A DNA stretch of 64,000 nucleotides from Diplosphaera chodatii (taxonomy: Eukaryota > Chlorophyta > Trebouxiophyceae > Prasiolales > Stichococcaceae): the NCBI GenBank assembly GCA_032358165.1, contig JAALGY010000008.1:2108001-2172000 (forward strand), given 5' to 3'. The translations under genes were made by a program, and so were the position numbers. The first letter of the stretch is position 1. Each line of letters opens with the position of its first letter. Positions 1-12,900 of this stretch are shown here, one piece after another. The notes under the pieces were generated by a model. That model was not told the DNA's origin, ran no database searches, and saw nothing but the letters and a program-made list of their open reading frames with translations.

Positions 1-353
1 GCAACTTCGCTTCGCAAGCTGCTCATTCCCTCTGATGTGCGACAGTCAGCTTCGTGCAAGCAAACACAACGAACAGTCGTCCTCAGATCTATCTACGCCA
101 GCCGTAAGGCACCTCAAGGTCGGTCGGCTTGGAGCAGGTCAACTGCACATGAAGTATGGCTCCGGCAGCTGAATGCCCCTTCATTTCTGTTTCATGTGCT
201 GACGCACAAACCTGCTTGAGCACGGCAGCTGCATATCGGGTATTGGATGTGGCTGCGCCCACGTGCATGCAGGAGACCACCCGCTGCTGAGGTAGGTTCA
301 ATACTACTTGGGTGCAGGTTCTCTTCTCAACGGAGTATTATTGATACACCATT
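1..353. other. Upstream flank of acyltransferase copy 1
   Basis: No coding exon could be supported on either strand. The sequence precedes the ATG of the first acyltransferase-like copy and would be its 5' flank. Confidence 0.4.
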
Positions 354-3300
354 ATGGGCGCTACCCCAGCTGAGCAGTCTACCGGCCGAAAGAGCTCGGT
401 CGGCATGCCTGCGTCACATGCTGCCGCGCTGCGGCAGGCATTGCTGCCCTTCAGCGGCCTGCGGGTCATCTCAGCCGTCCAAATCATGCTGCGCAGCATT
501 CATTGATGCTGCACATCATTCCTACGCATGGCTGCCGGTTCCAGGATGCGCAGCTGCATGACGTCAGTGAGGAACCCATGCCCTGCGCCCTGCATCATAC
601 CAAGCTTGGAGACGGAAGGAATGCTGGCAAATCGATATGTGCCTGATCGCAGGTGTTCCACCACATGATGCTGCGCAACTTCAGCCCTGACGAGCTCAAC
701 AATGCGTATCGCGCCCACCCTGTGGCATTCAACGCCCTCCTGAGCGGAAACCTGGGCCTGGACACCCTGTTCTCATCTCTGCCTTCCTGGCGGCCCTCAC
801 ACTGGTACCCGCCCTCGAGAAGGCCCACGGAGCCACCTGCAAGGTCAGAACTGGCTGCGGCGGTCGATGAAAAACTGAGCTGCATTTGCACCGCATTTCA
901 CGTCACGTGAGACTGGGATGTAGGTACTGTGATGCCTGCTGCTACAACCAGGACAGACGAGCTGTTGTCTCGCATGTGCCACTGCCAGTGTCCGACGTGA
1001 CTGCAGCAGGCCTGACAACTGCGTCATGTCTAGAGCCTGGAGTGCCTGAAGCTTGTGCTATCTCACATATATCGCGCAGGAGGTGCTGCGGTACTGGTAC
1101 CGCCGAGTGGTTCGAATCGCGCCAGCCCACTGGGCCTGCCTGGTCGTCACCTACGTCTTCATGCTGCGCGGCCGCCATGGGGCCATGCCGCCCGAGGCCG
1201 CAGCCGCCCTGAAGCACTTCCCTGAGCCGCTGTGCCCAGGTGATCAGCAGGCAGCACTCTATCTTCTTTCCTGCATGATGGCACAGTACACGACAGCTAC
1301 ACAGCAGGACTGGCTTTCGTAGTAAGAGGCTGATAAGTTGCACTCTCGTCATGCAGCAGGCATCACAGAGTGTGTGCTGCTTGCTGCGCTACAGGGGGGC
1401 TGTGGACGCATGGTGCGTTTCTGGGGCACCTGCACATGACCGCCAACTGCGGCACGCAGCTGTGGTCGCAGGTGCGTGAGCCACTTACAACCCTGAGCAT
1501 CTACAGGCAACAATGACCAAGCACTGATCAACAGCGGTATCTGATCGGTGGGATACTTGGGCCCGACCCTTCCTTGTACAGCTCCAGCACAGTGCTGCCA
1601 TGCGGCATGCTGTACGCCGTCTGTGAGCTGTAGCCGGCAGTGCTACTATGTGCCCTGAGCGACGCAGAAGTGGTTGCAGGCTGAGCACATGTGTGCTGAT
1701 TTGGAGGCAAGCACAGCAAATGGCACAGGGTTGGTGTAGTCCACGCATGGCCTTGCAGCAGCGCCATGCCATGCCGCAAGGCTTCGTCTGTCATGCGCAG
1801 GGGCTGCAGGCGGCATTCTGGCTGTGGGTGCCGCTGCTGGTGGCTGCCGCCCAGCCGCAGCGTGCAGGCTTCCGGCGCCGCGCGGCCATCCTTGCAGGTG
1901 CTGACGCGTGAACAAACATCATCCTCGAAATATGCCATCAACGCGGAGTGATATTTGATATGATTTGTGAACACATGCAGCTGCTTCTACTCACTGCAGG
2001 AGCTGTGATTGCACTTGGCACAGCCTACAGAGTATGGTCGGACTGTCGGGCCAACGTTGCGGTGCCGATCGCTGTGTTCTTCCACCCTTTCGACACAACG
2101 GCGTGGCACGATTTTGGCAACTACCTGGTGAGTGACACCCAATGGCGTAGCCGCATGCTGCAGTCTCAGGATGTACAACCCAGCAAATGAGTGCGCAACG
2201 GCAGATGCTGCTGGTCAGCTGTGTTTGGCACGACATCTGTGCTGGACCGTAGCCTCCCTGCAGACGCAGATTTTTGCTGGAGGACTGTAAATGATGAGAG
2301 ACTATATATGTGTAGTGGCTGCTCCGCGCAGGATGTGCATCACTCCCCCTTGGGCATGCGCGCCGCCAGCCTGGCGATCGGCTGCCTGGCGACGCTGCCC
2401 TTCCTGGACCCCCGCAGCTTCCAGCATCCTGCTGCCGAGTAGCGCACCGCTGGTGGCGGCAGTCAGCAGAAGCAGGAACCAGTCGCCGTCTCTATCATGT
2501 CGTAGAGGACAGCGCTGCTCGGTGAGTGTTGCCGCCCTTCCAACAGCATTGCCCGATGTCGGGGTATGCCGTGCAGAGTGAATGGCGGCCCAACCGCCCA
2601 AAACCAACCGCCAAAGGGCCATTGCCAAAGAGTTGCTGCCTTCTGCCTACACTCGTCAGGTGCATGGAACATCATATCTGGCGTGATTCACTTGTTCGAA
2701 GTCAGAGCTTGCACGCACGCACGCTCGCTCTCTTACGAGCACCGAATACTGCCACATGGCTCATATGCCGCAACACCCTTGCGCAGGCACAGATGTGGCG
2801 GCGGTCATAGTTGCCGTGCTGTATGCCGTGCCCTACCTCAAGCCAGCTGGCGCGCCGTACTGGCCGCGCGCAGTGACCCTGCCCTACCTGGTCACTATGG
2901 TGCAGGTCAGTCACAGCTGTGTTCGGCATCGCTGCTGCCGATGCCGCCGACAAGCCTGCCCAATGTTAACAGGCTCGGGATGCTGAAAGGGGGGTGTGTC
3001 GGCCGCCCGAGCTGCAACGAGGCTGGCTGGAGATGGCCCAGCAGGGGGGCAAGCGCAAGGTGCATGTGCAACCCAAAACACCTGGCGTCGGTGCTGCCGT
3101 GCCGCAGGGCGGCGTGCTGAGCAGCGCCGCGCTGATGTTTCTTCATGGCGGTCGCCATCACCCGGGCGGGGGCCACGGGTCGGCTGCTGCATGACGTGCT
3201 GGCGGCACCCTTCTGGCGGCCCCTGGCAGAGCTGACCTACTCCGCCTACCTGTACCACGAGCAGGCGTGCAACTTGAGTGTTGGCATGGCGCCCTTCCGT

Positions 3301-3679
3301 GCCGCTGGACTGAAAGGAATCGTAGCACTTCCTGCACAGGCGCTCATCAGGAGCGTGTCATGGTCAATTATGGCGGCATGCGGGACTACTGCGTTCCCTG
3401 CTGCAGGCGCGCTTCTGGGTGTGGCAACACAGGCTGCTGCCCACCGGGCTGGCCACATTCACTGCAGACCTGGGTGGTTTTGGCATCGACATGGCGGTGT
3501 CCGTCCCAGCTGCATTTGCAGTCGCGTTCCTCAGCCACCGCCTCGTCGAGGTCCCAGCGGTCAAACTGGGCCGCCGCCTGGAGCCGCTGCTGTTCGGCGG
3601 CCTTGCAGCGGATGTCAACGCCAGCTGCGGCGACACCGCCGCGAAAGGCAGCGCTGGCGCCGCTGCACAGGCAGCATGA
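354..3679 (+). pseudogene. Acyltransferase-3 family paralogue, copy 1 (decayed)
   Basis: Ten remnants match the exons of copies 2-4 in order: 354-488, 653-843, 1080-1239, 1395-1471, 1801-1897, 2000-2127, 2332-2521, 2787-2905, 3108-3264, 3407-3679. Family features remain, such as LLPFSGLRVISAVQIM in TM1 and YSAYLYHEQ in a late helix. The gene carries several disabling changes. The exon 1 donor after QIM is CT instead of GT (489-490). One base is missing near 772 (TTC|TCATC against TTCCTCATC). There are in-frame TAG codons at 2440-2442 and 2503-2505 where copies 2 or 3 have CAG or CGC. One extra base lies near 3141-3143. The exon 9 donor reads GC (3265-3266). The last exon is still open to a TGA. 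Similarity to copy 2 shows it was once functional. A minor chance remains that sequencing error explains a single lesion, but not all of them. Confidence 0.85.
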
Positions 3680-4540
3680 GGGACCGGGGTGCTGCTCTTG
3701 ACTGCTGCCGTTTCCATAGTCGTAGCCGAGCAGCTCCACACATGGCGATGCGGTGTTGAATCATCTGTCTGCCTGTACAGCAGATTCACATGCGTGTGCT
3801 GTATCATTCGTGGCCAGAAGATCTGTTGCAACCTGTGAGCTTGCATGCTAGAGGTGTGCAGATTTGCTTGATGCTCATGGACCCTGCGCCTGTACTAAAG
3901 CAAGCGTATCTGCTAGTGATCTGTAAGTCAAGCTTGGGGGCCCCCCACTTGGCACCAGTTGGAATCATGACCCCTGCCTGTGCACCCCGCCCTGCCTTGC
4001 GCATGCATGCTGGGAAGCTGCTGGCCAGGGGCAGCATAGAGCGATGAGCATGGCAAGAGGTCAACTGCAGCTGAACAGATACCACGCGTGACTTCTGCAC
4101 ATGCTGGCGCGGAAAGGTGTTGTTGCGACGGTGACACATGCGTGTCGTGTGATTTCTTGGACGATCTCAAGATCCGCCTCGTAAAGATGGCGTCAGGTGC
4201 ATGCCTGCAAGTGGAGGCGGTTGCACAGCAGCAGCAGCCTTGTCACAACCGTCGTTGTACCTCAGGATATACCATGCTTCGGGCAGCTATCTGAGTGCAA
4301 TCTGACAAACGCGACACCTGCACAAGTAGGATCCCGCAGGTGGGGCGGCATTCAGAACAGTCCGGATCTTACAATCTGCAACGTTAACGCTCCCGATAGA
4401 TGATCCTTCACGCACACGAATTATCTGCAGCAACAAACGGTTGCTCTTTGTGCCGGTGGTTGCACATTGGTGTCATGAGCGCGCACACAAGCATGCACAC
4501 AAGGTACCTCAACTGCTGTTGATGCTTGTCTGATGCGCAG
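3680..4540. other. Intergenic spacer, copies 1-2
   Basis: 861 bp between the stop of copy 1 and the first ATG of copy 2. No supported exon, RNA or repeat was seen. It should contain the 3' end of copy 1 and the promoter of copy 2. Confidence 0.4.
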
Positions 4541-7500
4541 ATGCTGAACCTGCTGCGTTCTGGTCGACAGAACGCACACATGACAGCCGACGCCGTAGCT
4601 GGGCGGCCAGCCGGCAGGCAGGGCACAGCTAGCATGACGGCGGCCCACGGTGCTGCGCTGCGGCGGGCGCTGCAGCCGCTCAACGGCCTGCGCGTGATCT
4701 CAGCGATCCAGATCATGGTGAACAGCCTCCTTCAAAGTCTCTCGGGTGTGGCAGCCCTTCTCCAAGTTCGGTTGCGCAGCGCATGTCGCCGTGCAAAGCA
4801 ATGGGACGACATAGTAATCATCATAGTGCAGATGCTGCGTGCTTGCACAGCAGCAGGGCACTGCTGGCTGACACCCCTGACACCCTTGCACCGCCAGCAG
4901 CAAACCTGCCTGGGAACCCGGCCCTGCACTTTGCCCAGGTGTTCCACCACATGATGCTGCGGCACTTCAGCCCCGAGCAGCTCAACGAAGCGTATCGCGC
5001 CCACCCTGTTGCGTTCAACGCCCTCCTGAGCGGCAACCTGGGCCTGGACACCCTGTTCCTCATCTGCGGCTTCCTCGCCGCCCTCACCCTGGTGCCCGCC
5101 CTCGAGACACCGCACCACTCCACCTCGAAGGTCGGCACCACTGCATGCATGTTGCTGCACTTGCATCGATGGCAACTTGTGTTGCGGTGCAATGCACTGC
5201 ATGCATGTTGTGCCGTCCGGACGTGAGCATGTGTTGATGTGCCTCCCAAGGTGACAGTGGAGCCATCGACACCGTACCATGCTTGGCGCCGGCGCCTGTG
5301 TCAGCACGAGCGGACCAGACACGCGCCCGCTGGTGCAGTCCTTGCGGTGTTTGCTTCAAATGTCACGTCCGTTGCGCAGGAGGTGCTGCGGTACTGGTAC
5401 CGCAGGGCGGTGCGCATCGCACCGGCCCACTGGGCCAGCCTGGTCGTCACCTACGTCTTCATGCTGCGCGGCCGCCACGCGGCCCTGCCGCCCGAGGCCG
5501 CGGCCGCCCTGCGACGACACTATCCAGATGCGGCGTGCCCAGGTATTAGGAGCTTACAGCAATGCTCCGGTGTGAGCTGTTCATACAGACATGGTGCTGC
5601 GGCACCTCGGGTAGCAGCCGGTATAGCTTGCTGCAGTGGTGTGAGGCAGCGTTTCGAGGCTGCAGGGGGGCTGTGGGCGCACGCCGTTTTTCTGGGGCAC
5701 TGGCGTGTGGGCGCCAGCTGCGGGGGGCAGCTGTGGTCGCAGGTGCTTGCCACCCCTAGGCCTGTGACGCCCTGCGCCCAGCATGCAAGCCCGCTAACAC
5801 ATGCATTCTGTGCTGCTGCTGCTCACCCTCTTTCACATCAAAGCGCACGGCGAGGAGGTCTGATGGGTGCTGCGCAGGGGCTGCAGGCGGCGTTCTGGCT
5901 GTGGGTGCCGCTGCTATTCGCTGCGGCCCGGCCGCAGCGGGCAGGCTTCCGGTGCAGGGCAGCCACCCTGGCAGGTGCTGGCTGCCTCTCATGTGTGTTT
6001 CATCAACGAGTGCCTCGCGCTGCCTGCTTGATAATTACATCAGGGCCGTGCAATGGCGCATTGCTGCTGATTCCTTAACGAGACACCGAGGTCGTAGAGA
6101 ACACATGGGGTTCTATCCTGAGCTGTAAACTGTCGAAGCTGCTGCACTGGTGTGGCACAGCGTCCGTCAAGGTAACACATCAGGGCAGCAAGGATCACCA
6201 GGTAGGTATGATGCATCTGCTGAGTGCAGATCCACTGGCATAGAAGCTTCTGTTTCAGCTGTTGATTGCTGTGACATTTGAACGTGTGCAGGTGGGGTCG
6301 TTGTGCTCAGCACGGCCTTTCGCGTATGGTCAGACTTGCATGCCAACATTGATCTGCCGGTTGCAGTACTCAACTCACCCAACACGAAAGACATGCTCAA
6401 CTTTGCCAACTATATGGTAAGCTGTGTTGCCATGCTGCAGACGTGACGATCTGGTTTATGAGCCTGAGGTACCTGGGCTTTTGCTACCTAGGATGTGGCC
6501 ACTACTATACTACAATATGTCAGGCAAAACTTGTCTACGGTAGACAAATTTTGCCTGACATTGACACGCCCAACAGATGCATGATATTCAAAGGAAAGGG
6601 TCTGCGTGGCAAACACCAAGATCGTCACACTGGCCACATATCCGGACGTTGCCTGGGCAGAAAGCGCACCACTCTCCCCTGGCGATGCGCGCCGCCAGCT
6701 TTGCAATCGGCTGCCTGGCGGCGCTGCCCTTCCTGGAGCCCCGCAGCTTCCAGCATCCAGCTGCCGAGCAGCGCACCACCGGTGGCAGCAACCAAAAGCA
6801 GGGAGCGACTGCCATCTCAGTCATGTCCGAGAAGACAGCGCTGGTTGGTGGGTACCGTCACATGCTCTGCTGGAACTGCAAGCTACAGTAACTCCTTTGC
6901 AGCTCAGCATGATGCCAAAGCTAGATTCCAATGGTACCAACCTGCCATACCCTTTGCAGCAAGATCCCCTGCTGTTGCATGGTGCACCTGCCTCTCCCGC
7001 CAGATCCTCACAGTACCCTGTGCTTTGCTCTCCTGTTGCTTTGATATTCAGGCGACGGCCCAGCGGTGGGTCATGTTAACAGCCATGAATAGAAACCAGC
7101 ATCATCCAGGGTCAAACTGAGTCGAGTGCTGTGCCTGCTGAAACAGGGACGCATGTAGCGGCTGCAATTGTCGCCGTGGTGTACACCAGCTCCTTCATCA
7201 AGCCAGCCGGCGCGCCATCGTGGCCCCGCATAACTACAGTGCCCTACATGGTCACCATGGTGCAGGTGTGGAAACCTTCAATATCAGGGCCCCGTTCCTA
7301 AACACAGTTTGCAATCATTTCAACTGCTTAAGTGCAACATAGACTGTGCCCGCGTGATGGCATCGTCAGTGTGTGCATGAGACTCTGTAGGCAATGTCTT
7401 GTGCGCTGCACACACCGACCTGCGTTGTGCGGCAGATACCAAGCTGGTGTGCTTCTGCTGATTGACCCTGCCGTCAGATACATGCTTTGCACGCAGGGCT

Positions 7501-8221
7501 GGTCTCGGATGCGGCGACAGCTTCCGCTGTGCTGCTGATGCACAGCAGCCGCCCGACTTCGTGCGTCATGCCTGCTGCAGGGCGGCACCATCAGCAGTGC
7601 AGCGCTAATGTTTCTCATGGCGGTCGCCATGACGCGGGCGGGGCCAGCGGGCCGGCTGCTGCACGCTGCGCTGGGCGCACCCTTTTGGCGGCCCCTGGCC
7701 AACCTGAGCTACTCCGCCTACCTGTACCACGAGCAGGTGACCCTGGAACAGCATCCCTCTGCACCCCTAAGATCTGATGAGAACTCATGACCTCCTTTGC
7801 TGGCGGCGCACTTGCACCGAACCAGTTGCTTCCGCCGCATCGGCTGTATTAGCTGCTGCAGGCGCGCTTCTGGGTGTGGCGCTACGGGCTGCTGCCCATC
7901 GGTCTTGCCACATCCGAGGCAGACCTGGGGGCCTTCGGCATCGACATGGCAGTGTCCGTTCCAGCGGCGTTTGCAGCGGCCTATCTCAGCCACCGCCTCG
8001 TGGAGGTACCTGCATCCAGGCTGGGCCGCCGCCTGGAGCCGCTGCTGTTTCCGGCCCCGCAGCGGATGTCAAGGTCACCAGCGGCGCAGCTGCTAGCGAC
8101 AAGGCAAGCGCCGCAGGAGGCAGCGCTGCGACAGCGCCGTGATCACTCCGCAGCTGCACACTTCTCCAAATTAGAGCTGCGGAGTGCCCGCTGCCGGCGG
8201 CGCCAGCTCAGCAACAGCTAG
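4541..8221 (+). CDS. Multi-pass acyltransferase-3 family protein, copy 2
   Basis: Ten exons: 4541-4717, 4939-5130, 5380-5542, 5666-5742, 5878-5974, 6292-6416, 6661-6847, 7147-7265, 7581-7736, 7862-8221. All junctions are GT-AG with matching phases, giving 550 aa. The family (PF01757, NRF-6/OafA type) consists of integral membrane enzymes that move acyl groups, often acetyl, onto sugars or lipids. Here the TM1 block (LNGLRVISAIQIM then VFHHMMLR) holds the His pair expected at the active site. GLDTLFLICGFLAAL, YWYRRAVRIAPAHW and LSYSAYLYHEQ are further conserved blocks. The substrate is unknown. The start could also be ATG 4580 or 4634 in the same frame. The C-terminus is frameshifted at about 8050: the ancestral tail would end at TGA 8140-8142, but the present frame runs to TAG 8219-8221. 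Confidence 0.82.
6518..6560. repeat. 43-nt near-perfect palindrome in intron 6 of copy 2
   Basis: Arms 6518-6538 and 6540-6560 are inverted complements over 20 of 21 positions with a single-base centre (6539). It lies inside the intron between exons 6 and 7. It would form a 21-bp hairpin in RNA, with the one C-A mismatch becoming G-U on the other strand. It is not present at the same place in copies 1, 3 or 4. Confidence 0.85.
8144..8186 (+). other. 12-bp stem-loop just after the ancestral stop of copy 2
   Basis: Perfect inverted repeat, arms 8144-8155 and 8175-8186, loop 19 nt. It begins two bases after the TGA (8140-8142) that would end the protein in the ancestral frame, so it was probably a 3'-UTR hairpin. 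In the present frame it is translated as part of the extended tail. Confidence 0.6.
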
Positions 8222-9922
8222 TGGCACGGCACAGTGATGTGACCACATGGCAATCAGCTCCTGAGCACGGTGTCAGTTGGCCAGCTACATGCTGAGGTCA
8301 AACCGCCACACAAGTAGCCGCACAGTCCACGCGGCAACAACGGCGACCTTTCAGGCCCTTGAGGCATGGACAACTAGTCTGGTAGGGTTGATCAGCGGCC
8401 CGCCCATCACATTCTCACTGGTCCACATTGTGGCACGTGCCAGCCAGCTGCTTGATCTCGGCAGGTGCACTGCGTTTGCGAGCTGCTGACAGACGCGGGG
8501 TACATTGTGCCATCACTAGCGTTAGTCGTGGGTCGTGCAATTGGCGGGCTTGACATCAGCCGACCTGTTCGACAACCTTCGCTCGGCGGCGACCTGTAGT
8601 TCATGAGCAACGTCTGATACACCGTTCAGGGTTGGCCATAACTGCTTTGTGGGCCCATAAGATGACATCCTGAGGGTGCCAGAGTCAGTGCAGGATTCAT
8701 TGCAGGTCCACCGTTGGTGCCGGGTGCAGTAGCATGTCCCGGTTTCCCCATCACGCACACAACTGTGTCCACGCAGCCTGCTCTTCACCGCATAACTGCG
8801 AATCAGACTTGACGGCAGAAGCAGTCGCAAACAGCCGGGCGCTGGCTGCAGTCCTGAATAAGACACCTCCCTGCCTGGTGGCAGTGCAGCATGCGGCGCG
8901 CTGCTGCCAACGGCTGTCGCACGCAGTGGGACTGGTGCAGTGCTTGGCAGCGGGCAAGCAGTGTGTGGAACTTGCATCTGTGGTGTTGAATGATGTGCAC
9001 CGGCTGACTGTTCAGTGCAAGGGCTTGCTGGCTGCGCGTGCCATGTCAACATCAGTCATGTCCCGCAGATGTAGCAATGCCCAAGGACGTGACACGCTGC
9101 AAACTGAGAAGCCGAGCATGAAAATATGCATGCGTTTGGCTGCTCTTACATGCTGCAGTGAACGGGAGGCAGATCGGAATGGTTTGCCGTGCGCCGTGCG
9201 TGCATCATGGGCGGTTCATGGCCTGTCGCAACCTTGCTGGCGCCTCGGGGCCTCAACACAGCCAATTGACGTTCAGCAAGCTGCCTGAGCCACCTCAGGT
9301 GGTGCGGGCACTGACTGCAGAAGTTTACACGTTGGTCTGCACCTCACTACTACACACACCCTGCCCACGTGAGATGAGACCGATGGCCGCACCCTTGGGG
9401 CCGCAGCGTGCACCAGGCACGCAGAGACCAGCGACTATGTACACACAAAGGATATCACGCGTACCAGGCGCAGCGTGGCGCAGGGTTTTGCGCTGCATCA
9501 CGGTATGGTGGTGCTTCGAGCGAGGCCCGAGGGCTTCGCCGGACGCCATTTCGTAAAGCGTGCAAGCTGTGATGTAAAGCGACGGCACAAAACTGCGGGG
9601 CGCGGCCCTGGCACTCCACTTGCAGTTTCCATTTTGTCTTTCCCACACCTCGAAGAGTCCAGCTGTGTGCCGCCGGATCGAGCCCTCTCCCGCGCTCCCG
9701 TTGGTGCAGCTGCAGCTGCACGACAGACCAAGGTGCGCCGACTATCATGTGACCGTCTGCCTGCTTGCTGTTGGCAGGCTCTGAAAGCAGCAAAATGCGC
9801 TGTTGTATGGCGCAAGCTGCATGGCAGGCCGTGCCGGAAGCTGCATGCATGTTTGCGCTGTGCTGGCTGCTGTGAGCAAACCAGGAGTGCAGCGATGCTG
9901 ACGTCGGCCTTCGTGCCCGCAG
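8222..9922. other. Intergenic spacer, copies 2-3
   Basis: 1.7 kb with no exon that matches the array. A 184-codon plus-strand open frame (8734-9288) is Ala/Cys/Leu-rich and could encode a helical peptide. It has no recognised family, no splice support and no paralogue, so it is not called as a gene. The ATG of copy 3 directly follows a CCCGCAG acceptor-like string, so a short non-coding 5' exon may lie here. Confidence 0.35.
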
Positions 9923-12900
9923 ATGGCGCTGGCAACAGTGCAACCAGAAGCAGGATCCAGCACGGTACACGCTGGCAAGGCAAAAGGCGGACCGGGCAGC
10001 CCGGACATGGCTGTGGCGCGTGGCGCGGCGCTGCGGCGGGCGCTGCAGCCACTGAACGCCGTGCGCGTCGTCTCCGCCGTCCAGATCATGGTGCGGAGCG
10101 GTGTGCATGTCACCAGCCGTGTGCATGTCGTGCTGCGGGCGCTGCAGTGTTCCAGATCATTTGATGAAAATGCTGTGCTGTGTGCGCTGCGCTGCGGGCA
10201 CCCTGTAGCACCACATCACGCCATGCAGCCTGTGGAGACCACGCCAAGCGGCCACGCTGGTGCTCATACCTCCCACTGCACTGCGTCCCAGGTGTTCCAC
10301 AACGCCCTGCTGCGGGCGTTCGAGCCCGCGGCGCTCAACGATGTGTTCCGCTCCAAGCCCCGCGCGATGCTCGCCATCCTGGGCGGCGTCGTCGGCCTCG
10401 ACCGCCTGTTCCTCATCTCCGGCTTCCTGGCGGCGCTGGCGCTGGTGCCCGCCCTGGAGCGGCCCAGCAGCTCCACCCGGCAGGTGGGCGTCTGACCTTG
10501 AGGTTGCCAGACGACGAAGAGTGCGCATGCTGCGGCCTCACAGCAGGTTCAGAGCGTAGGGGCCACATGCCCAAGTCTGCAGAGAGCTTACAACCCTCTG
10601 CAGTCAACGCTGGCTGCATCAGCTGCTCATACGCGCAAGGCTTTGACGACTGGTGCACAAGTCTGACGTCACCTCACCTCAATGATGCAGGAGGTGCTGC
10701 GGTACTGGTACCGCAGGGCGGTGCGCATCGCGCCGGCGCACTGGGCCTGCCTGGTCGTCACCTACGTCTTCATGCTGCGCGGCCGCCACGCCGCCATGCC
10801 GCCAGAGGCCACGGCCGCCCTAGGGCACTTCCCAGAGCCATTCTGCCCAGGTGACCGTGAGACTCGGTTCTGTCTGTGGCACTGCAGTCACTCTATGGCT
10901 GGCCTGACCGGCTGATCCAAGCTGGCACACCCATGCCGGCATCATGGATAGCAGTCAGGAGTCCGCCTGCGCCGCTCCGCTTGCGCTGATGCGCTGTGCT
11001 CGCTGCCGCAGGGGGGCTGTGGACGCACGCCGCGTTCCTGGGCCACTGGCACATGAGCGCCAGCTGCGGTCTGCACCTGTGGTCGCAGGTGCGCGCACAA
11101 ACCTCGGCTGAGATCCTGCACATCCCCTGCCTGGGTGCCCACATGCCAGTCCCGCATTGAGTTGCTGCAGCAGTCGCCAGCTGCCGTGCAGGGCCAGCTG
11201 TGTCGTGGTATGCATGTGAGGCATGTGTGCTGGTGGTGTGCAGGGCCTGCAGGCGGCGTTCTGGCTGTGGGTGCCACTGCTGGTGGCCGCAGCCCGGCCG
11301 AAGCAGGCAGGCTTCCGGCGCCGGGCGGCCATCCTCGCAGGTGATCACCCTGTTCTCTGCAGCTGCAAACCCCTCCCAAGGGGTGCCAGCCTCGCGACGA
11401 CACCTGACAAGCTGGCAGGGCTCAGGACTGCAGACAGGAACATGCTGGTTCTGCACGCCATGCAGTGCGGCTGCGCCTGCCGGCGACTGGTGACGAGGCT
11501 TCGGGGTGAACCCGTTTTGTCAAGGTGGCGCCAATCAGCCAGCCTGTATGCTGAACGCCGGTCTCAACGCAGGGGCCGTCATCGCCGCCGGCACAGCCCT
11601 CCGGGCGTGGACGGCCTGGCGGTCTGGCATCTTGCTGCCGGTGTCGGTGTTCTTTGGCCCGTCGGACGGCGCGGAGGCGGTCAACTTCCTCAACTACCTG
11701 GTGAGCAGCTGTCTCCAGCACCTTCCTCAACTACCTGGTGAGCAGCTGTCTCCAGCAACAGCAGCCAGCTGCACTCATGTCATCAATAAACAGCAAAGAC
11801 CAAGCCTGCGCCCAAGCGACTTTGCAAGGGAACGACTGCCCGACAGAGCGTGGGGCTCCTGTTAGGGTTGTCATTGCACTTGTTTGTGCTGTCAAGTTTG
11901 TGACATCACCATTTAGCCCTGTGCCCCTGGCGTGTGAGAAGGATGGTGCATGCCAGCAAGGGCCTCGTCCCATGGCACTCTCTGCTCCCTGTAGCCAGAC
12001 TCGTGCCATCAATCTGAGCAGCTGCACTCTATGCTTGCCGCAGGATACGCACCACTCACCCCTGGCGATGCGCGCCGCCAGCTTTGCGATCGGCTGCCTG
12101 GCGGCGCTGCCCTTCCTGGACCCCCGCAGCTTCCAGCATCCCGCGTCCGTGCAGCGCGCCGCTGGCGACGCTGACACACTGCAGCCATCCGCCCTCAGCA
12201 CTCACAAGCAGCCGTCAGCCGTCACCATCTCCGTCATGTCGCGCAGGACGGCGCTGATTGGTGAGAGGTCTCGTTAGTCTCCTTAGGTTTCCTGGATGCT
12301 GGCATCAGTGCGTCCCGACATTCGCTGCATAGCCCTGCCTGGGACCTCGCAAAATGCACAGCTGTCCAGCAGGACGCATGCCAGACCTGCACCCGGTGGA
12401 CGGCGCGCCGGGGTTGCAGCACGCCAGGCTGTCGCTTCGCCCTGCTGTTGCTGTCCGAGGGAATCAACACCAGGCAGCAACGGTGTTCCCAGGGCCATGC
12501 ATGTCTGGAAGGACTAGCCAGCTGCGCACCTCACCCGGCGCATCAGCGCTGCGCCTTCACCTGCAGGCACCGACGTGGCGGCGCTGGTCGTCGCTGTGCT
12601 GTTCGCCACCCCGGTCTTCAGGGCCCCGGACGCGACCGCGTTCCCGCGCGCTGTGACCGTGCCGGTCCTGGTCACCATGCTGCAGGTGATTCCCCCCGGA
12701 CCGGCTGACGGCAACGTCAGACTGTTGAGCAGCTGTTGCGCTGTTTCCGGCTGCCAGGATCCGTATTTGGCAAGCTCAGTCGTCAGACTGGCCTTGCAAG
12801 CATCGCAGCATGGTTGTGTGCATCGCTGCTGCATATGCTCGTACGGGGAGCATTTTTGAGCGCTACCGCGTGCCGTTGCCTGCAACGTATGTCACTGCAG

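Noticed and set aside
5239..6078. 279-codon plus-strand open frame in acyltransferase copy 2
   Set aside because: It runs through two introns and reads exons 3-5 partly out of the conserved frame. Comparison with copies 3 and 4 supports the spliced model.
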